Shown here: positions 5,376 through 8,414 of the stretch, one piece after another
Layout of the letters: the number at the start of each line of letters is the position of its first letter
How positions within the stretch are numbered: position 1 is the stretch's first letter
Assembly (NCBI GenBank): GCA_036560705.1
Contig: DATBQR010000128.1
Span: 1 to 8,414, forward strand
Direction of reading: 5' to 3'
DNA: 8,414 nt
From: RBG-16-66-20 sp036560705
GTDB lineage: Bacteria > Pseudomonadota > Gammaproteobacteria > Burkholderiales > SG8-39
Made by a program: the position numbers and the translations under genes
The notes under the pieces: model-generated
Seen by the model: only the letters and a program-made list of their open reading frames with translations
Databases searched by the model: none
What the model was told of the DNA's origin: nothing

Positions 5376-6538
5376 TAGAGCCGCGTAAGGACGAATTCGC
5401 GATGGCCGAGCGCCTCCGCCGCAGTCAACCGGCCGTTGGCGGTGCGGAACATGCACTCCAGCAGCTTGTCTCCCGCCTGGTCCGGCGACATCTCCTTGCG
5501 CAGCAGCCCCGAAACGTCCACGTCGACATGCTCGCCCATGGTTCTGACAGTGCGCGGATTGGCGCACAGCTTGATCACCGGCAGGATCGGATTGCCGATC
5601 ACGTTGCCCTGGCCGGTCGGGAAGAAGTGGACGGTGTAGCCGGCGGCCGCGCACAGCGTCACCATCTCGGCCGCGGCGGAAGAGGAATCGATGAACCACA
5701 GGCCCGGCCCGGTCGGCTCCTCGTGCTTGTCGAGCACGCCGTCGACCACGCACTTGCGGCCGATTTTCTGGATGTTGCCGAGCGCTTTTTCCTCGATGGT
5801 GGTGAGGCCGCCCGCGATGTTGCCCTTGGTCGGCTGCGAATCGGAAAGGTCGCTGGTCTTGTGCTTGTCGATGATCGCCTGGTAGCGGTCGAACATGAAC
5901 TGGAATTTCTTCCTCACCTCGTCGTTGCGGCAGCGCGCCGCCACCAGGTGCTCGCCGCCGGTGAGCTCGGTGGTTTCGCCGAAAGCGAGCGTCACCTTGT
6001 GCTGGTAGAGCTTATCGAAGGCATTGCCGACGGTCGGGTTCGCGCCGCAGCCCGAGGTCGTGTCCGACTCGCCGCACTTGGTGGACACCCAGAGATCCTT
6101 CAGCGGCCGCTCCTCGCGGTTCAGCTCGGAGGCCCACTGCACGTATTCCTTGGCGGCTTTCGACGCCCGCATGATGGTGTCGTGGTCGCCGTGCTGCTCG
6201 ATGCCGAAGTACGACACCGGCTTGCCGGTCGCCTTGATGCCGTCGGCGACCTTCTTCGCCCAGCCGTCCTCGATGCAGATCACCACCACCGCGGCGACGT
6301 TCGGATTGCAGCCGGTGCCGATCAGCGTGTGGAAATGCAAGTCCAGGTCGGCGCCGAATTGAAGGCGTCCATAAGGATGCGGAATGGCGATGGTGCCCTT
6401 GATGTTGTTCGCCACCGCCTCGGCGGCGGCGTTCGACAGGTCGTCGACCGGCAGGATGAGGACGTGGTTGCGCACGCCGACGCGGCCGTTCTCGCGCTTG
6501 TAGCCCCGGAAAGTCGCTTTGGAAAGGTCCATGCTCAT
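5363..6538 (-). CDS. UxaA-family hydro-lyase large subunit (SuyB / altronate dehydratase C-terminal type)
   Basis: Large catalytic subunit of a split UxaA-family lyase. In fused relatives (UxaA, GarD) an N-terminal SAF domain and this domain form one chain; here the SAF part is the gene just upstream. Family members dehydrate sugar acids, and the split SuyAB enzyme removes sulfite from (2R)-sulfolactate. The 391-residue protein opens with GYKRENGRVGVRNH (12-25), as in the family. It has GTGCNPN (75-81), STKCGESDTTSGCGANPTVG (152-171, corresponding to KCGGSDxxSG in UxaA) and PTGQGNVIGNPILP (307-320). These Cys/Glu/Asp-rich motifs are likely iron-binding (inference). ATG 6538 follows GAGGGAAG closely; ATG 6532 is an alternative with more usual spacing. 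Many such proteins are auto-labelled sulfolactate lyase; with fumarase and SDH genes nearby, another hydroxy acid substrate is at least as plausible. Confidence 0.85.
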   Translation of the reverse strand: MSMDLSKATFRGYKRENGRVGVRNHVLILPVDDLSNAAAEAVANNIKGTIAIPHPYGRLQFGADLDLHFHTLIGTGCNPNVAAVVVICIEDGWAKKVADGIKATGKPVSYFGIEQHGDHDTIMRASKAAKEYVQWASELNREERPLKDLWVSTKCGESDTTSGCGANPTVGNAFDKLYQHKVTLAFGETTELTGGEHLVAARCRNDEVRKKFQFMFDRYQAIIDKHKTSDLSDSQPTKGNIAGGLTTIEEKALGNIQKIGRKCVVDGVLDKHEEPTGPGLWFIDSSSAAAEMVTLCAAAGYTVHFFPTGQGNVIGNPILPVIKLCANPRTVRTMGEHVDVDVSGLLRKEMSPDQAGDKLLECMFRTANGRLTAAEALGHREFVLTRLYESA

Positions 6539-6548
6539 CTTCCCTCTA

Positions 6549-6830
6549 TTACCACCGCTTCGTTTTCAGGTTCTGCACGTGGGTATGCTCGCCGCGCGCG
6601 ATGGGCGCGACCACCTTGCCGATGTCGACGCCGTACTTGATCACCGTGTCGCCCGGCTTGTAGTCCTTCAGTGCCAGCTTGTGGCCGATCGGGATGTCGC
6701 TCTTCGCGGTCATGCGGATTTCCTTGTCGTCCTCCATGATCCAGCCGACCAGGTCCTGGCCGGCCTTCACGCCCTCCACCACCACGACGCCGACGCCGTC
6801 GCCCTCTTCATGCACGACGAAATGGATCAT
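6549..6830 (-). CDS. SAF-domain small subunit of UxaA-family lyase (SuyA-like)
   Basis: A 93-residue SAF-domain protein, the size of the small subunit of split altronate/sulfolactate-type lyases. Visible features are the opening IHFVVHEEGDGVGVVV (2-17), the IPIGHKLAL stretch (46-54) and VIKYGVDIGKV (63-73), all typical of UxaA N-terminal domains, and a His-containing tail (GEHTHVQNLK). It would pair with the 391-residue subunit encoded 10 bases downstream to form the active enzyme. ATG 6830 is preceded by GAGGTGAGGA, a strong ribosome binding site. This is the first gene of the dense block. The esterase gene ends only 41 bases upstream on the same strand, so co-transcription is possible. Family is clear; substrate is not. 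Confidence 0.88.
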   Translation of the reverse strand: MIHFVVHEEGDGVGVVVVEGVKAGQDLVGWIMEDDKEIRMTAKSDIPIGHKLALKDYKPGDTVIKYGVDIGKVVAPIARGEHTHVQNLKTKRW

Positions 6831-6871
6831 TCCTCACCTCGCTACGGGAAGTGCGTATTTTAGCCCGGCGT

Positions 6872-7699
6872 TCAGCGGCTCAGCCCGAAGAAGCGGGCTG
6901 CTTTCTCCGCGATGCCGATGCCTTCCGCCTTTTCCATTGCGCTGTCGATGGTTTCGAACCGGTGCTCCGCGCCCGGCAATACCTGCAGGGTGTACCGGGC
7001 GCCGGAATTTACGAACGCCTGCCTCGTATATTCCTGCGATCTGAAGTTCGTTCTCGAAACCCCTTTGCCCTTGCCGCCCGCCATTGGAACGTTTTCGTCT
7101 CCGGCGCCGCGGATGGCCAGGATGCCCTTGCCGCGGGAGGGAGGACAGGTCCGCGCCTCGATCTCGAGCGCTCCCGAGACCGGCACGGCCGCGGCAAACA
7201 GGTCGGTTTCGCACATCAGGCGCAGCACCATCATTGCCCCGTTCGAATGCCCCATGCCGTACACCCGCTCGGGATCGATGCCGTAGCTGCGCGCCAGGTA
7301 TTGCACCGCGCCGCTGATGTACCGGACGTCATCAACATTGTTCGCCGACGACAGGCCGCAGCACTCGCCCGCATTCCAGCCTTTCTTGTCGTCTCCCAGC
7401 ATGCGGGCCACCGGGGTGCCATTCAGGTAGGCCACGATAAACCCGTACTTGTCGGCCGCCGCGTCCATGTTCAGACCCGACTCGGCGCGCCGCGACACGA
7501 TGTGTTCTGCATTGCCCAGGCCCCCGTGCAGAACGACCACGAGCGCGCGCGATCCTTCCGGCGGCAGACGGGACGGGACATGGACGTACAACGTACGATC
7601 GCCGTAATTCAGGGAAAGGTCGCCGCCGGCTGCGCCGGCCGGCCCCGACAACACGGCGAGCAGTGCCAAGCCCGCCAATTTCGTGAGGGTCATTTTCAT
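6872..7699 (-). CDS. Secreted alpha/beta hydrolase, PHB depolymerase/LpqC-type esterase
   Basis: Exported esterase of the poly(3-hydroxybutyrate) depolymerase/feruloyl esterase superfamily (LpqC type). The 275-residue protein starts at ATG 7699 behind CAGGAG. The open frame extends further upstream, but that part is antisense to phoD and lacks a family match, while a Sec signal peptide begins exactly here: K2, K7, a hydrophobic core, and a likely cut near PAGA|AGG (about residue 23). The catalytic triad is visible as S152 in GMGHSNG, D201 in RGAGDENVP and H246 in GAEHRF, and HGG at 58-60 provides the oxyanion region. WNAGECCG (108-115) is a conserved patch in these esterases, with vicinal cysteines. 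Substrate could be a polyester, an acetylated polysaccharide or a feruloyl ester; sequence alone does not tell. It may supply an organic acid to the transport genes downstream, but this is speculation from proximity. Confidence 0.9.
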   Translation of the reverse strand: MKMTLTKLAGLALLAVLSGPAGAAGGDLSLNYGDRTLYVHVPSRLPPEGSRALVVVLHGGLGNAEHIVSRRAESGLNMDAAADKYGFIVAYLNGTPVARMLGDDKKGWNAGECCGLSSANNVDDVRYISGAVQYLARSYGIDPERVYGMGHSNGAMMVLRLMCETDLFAAAVPVSGALEIEARTCPPSRGKGILAIRGAGDENVPMAGGKGKGVSRTNFRSQEYTRQAFVNSGARYTLQVLPGAEHRFETIDSAMEKAEGIGIAEKAARFFGLSR

Positions 7700-7753
7700 G
7701 GCAGTCTCCTGGCCGAAAACATTACCGCAACACAGACAGGATATCCTCCCCGA
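7700..7753. promoter_or_regulatory. Divergent intergenic region between esterase and phoD
   Basis: This 54-base spacer separates two divergently transcribed start codons, so promoter elements for both genes must lie here or inside the genes. It contains the Shine-Dalgarno of the esterase (CTCCTG on the plus strand, 7706-7711) and a perfect 10-base palindrome AGGATATCCT (7738-7747) close to the phoD start, a possible operator. I see no convincing -35/-10 pair and no recognisable Pho box, although such boxes are degenerate. Confidence 0.35.
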
Positions 7754-8414
7754 ATGTTCGATCGCCGCCGCTTCCTTCAATACCTCGCCGCGCTGGGTGT
7801 TTTGCCATCCCTGCCGGCACGCGCGCAACTGCTGGTGAATCCGCGTTTCACCGCCGATCCGTTCAAGCTCGGCGTCGCCTCGGGCTATCCGCGGCCGGAC
7901 GGCATGGTGCTGTGGACGCGCCTGATGGCGGACCTCGGCCCGGCGAGCGTGCCGGTACGCTGGGAGATCGGCGCCGACGACGGCATGCGCAAGATCGTCG
8001 CTGCGGGGTCCGCCGAAGCGGATCCGCAGTGGGCGCACTCGGTGCACGTGGAGGTGAAGGGGCTGGAGCCCGACCGCTGGTACTGGTACCGCTTCCGCGC
8101 CGGCGATGCGCTCAGCCCGGTCGGCCGCACGCGCACCGCGCCGCTCGCCGAGGCCGCGCCCACGCGCCTGCGTTTCGCCTTCGCCTCCTGCCAGCAATAC
8201 GAGCAGGGCTGGTTCACCGCCTACCGCCACATGGCCGGCGAGGACCTCGACCTGGTCGCCTTCCTCGGCGACTACATCTATGAGTCGTCCTGGGGGCGCG
8301 ATCACGTGCGCAAGCACGATGCGGGCGAGCCCTACACGCTGGAGGAGTACCGCGCCCGTTACGCGCTCTACAAGGCCGACCCCGATCTGCAGAAGGCGCA
8401 CCACGCCTGCCCAT
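7754..8414 (+). CDS. phoD: PhoD-like alkaline phosphatase, Tat-exported (cut by window edge)
   Basis: First 220 codons of a PhoD-type metallophosphatase, which releases phosphate from phosphodiesters and monoesters outside the cytoplasm. It is the only plus-strand gene and stays open to the last base. The start at ATG 7754 is fixed by a twin-arginine signal immediately following: DRRRFLQ (3-9), a modest hydrophobic core, and PARA|Q, cut after about residue 24. The mature part begins FTADPFKLGVASGYPRPDGMVLWTRL (from about residue 32), the N-terminal PhoD domain. The metallophosphatase core follows with FASC (143-146) and FLGDYIYE (170-177), where D173 is a likely metal ligand. The window ends just before the position where relatives carry WDDHE. 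No convincing Shine-Dalgarno is seen. It is divergent from the esterase gene with 54 bases between starts, and has no evident link to the organic-acid operon. Confidence 0.93.
   Translation, partial: MFDRRRFLQYLAALGVLPSLPARAQLLVNPRFTADPFKLGVASGYPRPDGMVLWTRLMADLGPASVPVRWEIGADDGMRKIVAAGSAEADPQWAHSVHVEVKGLEPDRWYWYRFRAGDALSPVGRTRTAPLAEAAPTRLRFAFASCQQYEQGWFTAYRHMAGEDLDLVAFLGDYIYESSWGRDHVRKHDAGEPYTLEEYRARYALYKADPDLQKAHHACP

Noticed and set aside
5402..6640. 412-codon plus-strand open frame opposite the UxaA-family gene
   Set aside because: Mirror of a well-supported coding frame in GC-rich DNA, with no recognisable motif and no credible ribosome binding site.
6857..6862. TAAAAT on the minus strand as a -10 box for the UxaA operon
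   Set aside because: No TTGACA-like hexamer lies 16-18 bases upstream, and the spacer overlaps the esterase 3' end; too weak to call a promoter.
6881..6900. Inverted repeat CAGCCCG...CGGGCTG as a terminator
   Set aside because: It lies within the last codons of the esterase gene and has no T-run in the direction of that gene; more likely codon-driven chance.
7700..8404. Upstream extension of the esterase frame, antisense to phoD
   Set aside because: The signal peptide and Shine-Dalgarno place the esterase start at 7699; the extension lies opposite a clear Tat-signal PhoD gene.
1..8414. tRNA, rRNA, CRISPR array, insertion sequence or prophage signals
   Set aside because: No cloverleaf-like, rRNA-like, regularly spaced repeat or transposase/integrase sequence was seen on either strand; coding density is almost complete.

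Overview
The window looks like a high-GC betaproteobacterial chromosome or metagenomic contig, most likely Burkholderiales. This rests on the GC-rich third codon positions, a TctC/Bug-type binding protein, a TAXI-type TRAP system and the overall catabolic gene style; it is a family-level inference, not an identification.

Nearly all of the window (positions 1 to 6830) is one tightly packed minus-strand operon. Read in transcription order (right to left) it encodes: a small SAF-domain subunit and a large UxaA-family subunit of a split hydro-lyase (SuyAB/altronate-dehydratase-like); an SdhB/FrdB iron-sulfur protein; a first SdhC-like cytochrome b anchor; a second Sdh-type anchor joined in frame to a TctC/Bug solute-binding domain; the alpha and beta subunits of a class I [4Fe-4S] fumarase/tartrate dehydratase; a TAXI-type TRAP binding protein; and the start of a fused TRAP permease that runs off the left edge. 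Four consecutive genes (iron-sulfur subunit to fumarase alpha) are linked by 4-base stop/start overlaps (ATGA, GTGA, GTGA). A stem-loop with a short T-run lies between the TAXI gene and the TRAP permease.

Upstream of this block, 41 bases away and on the same strand, is a secreted alpha/beta hydrolase of the PHB-depolymerase/LpqC esterase type. A 54-base divergent spacer then separates it from a plus-strand, Tat-exported PhoD-like phosphatase that is cut by the right edge.

Taken together, the minus-strand block reads as an uptake-and-oxidation module for a C4-type or related organic acid: periplasmic capture (TAXI and TctC domains), import (TRAP), hydration/dehydration (UxaA-type lyase, class I fumarase) and a quinone-linked succinate/fumarate oxidoreductase. 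Two points stand out. The binding-protein domain is fused to the membrane anchor of the respiratory complex, in an orientation that would place it in the periplasm. No flavoprotein (SdhA/FrdA) gene is present where it would be expected. The substrate is not determined by the sequence.
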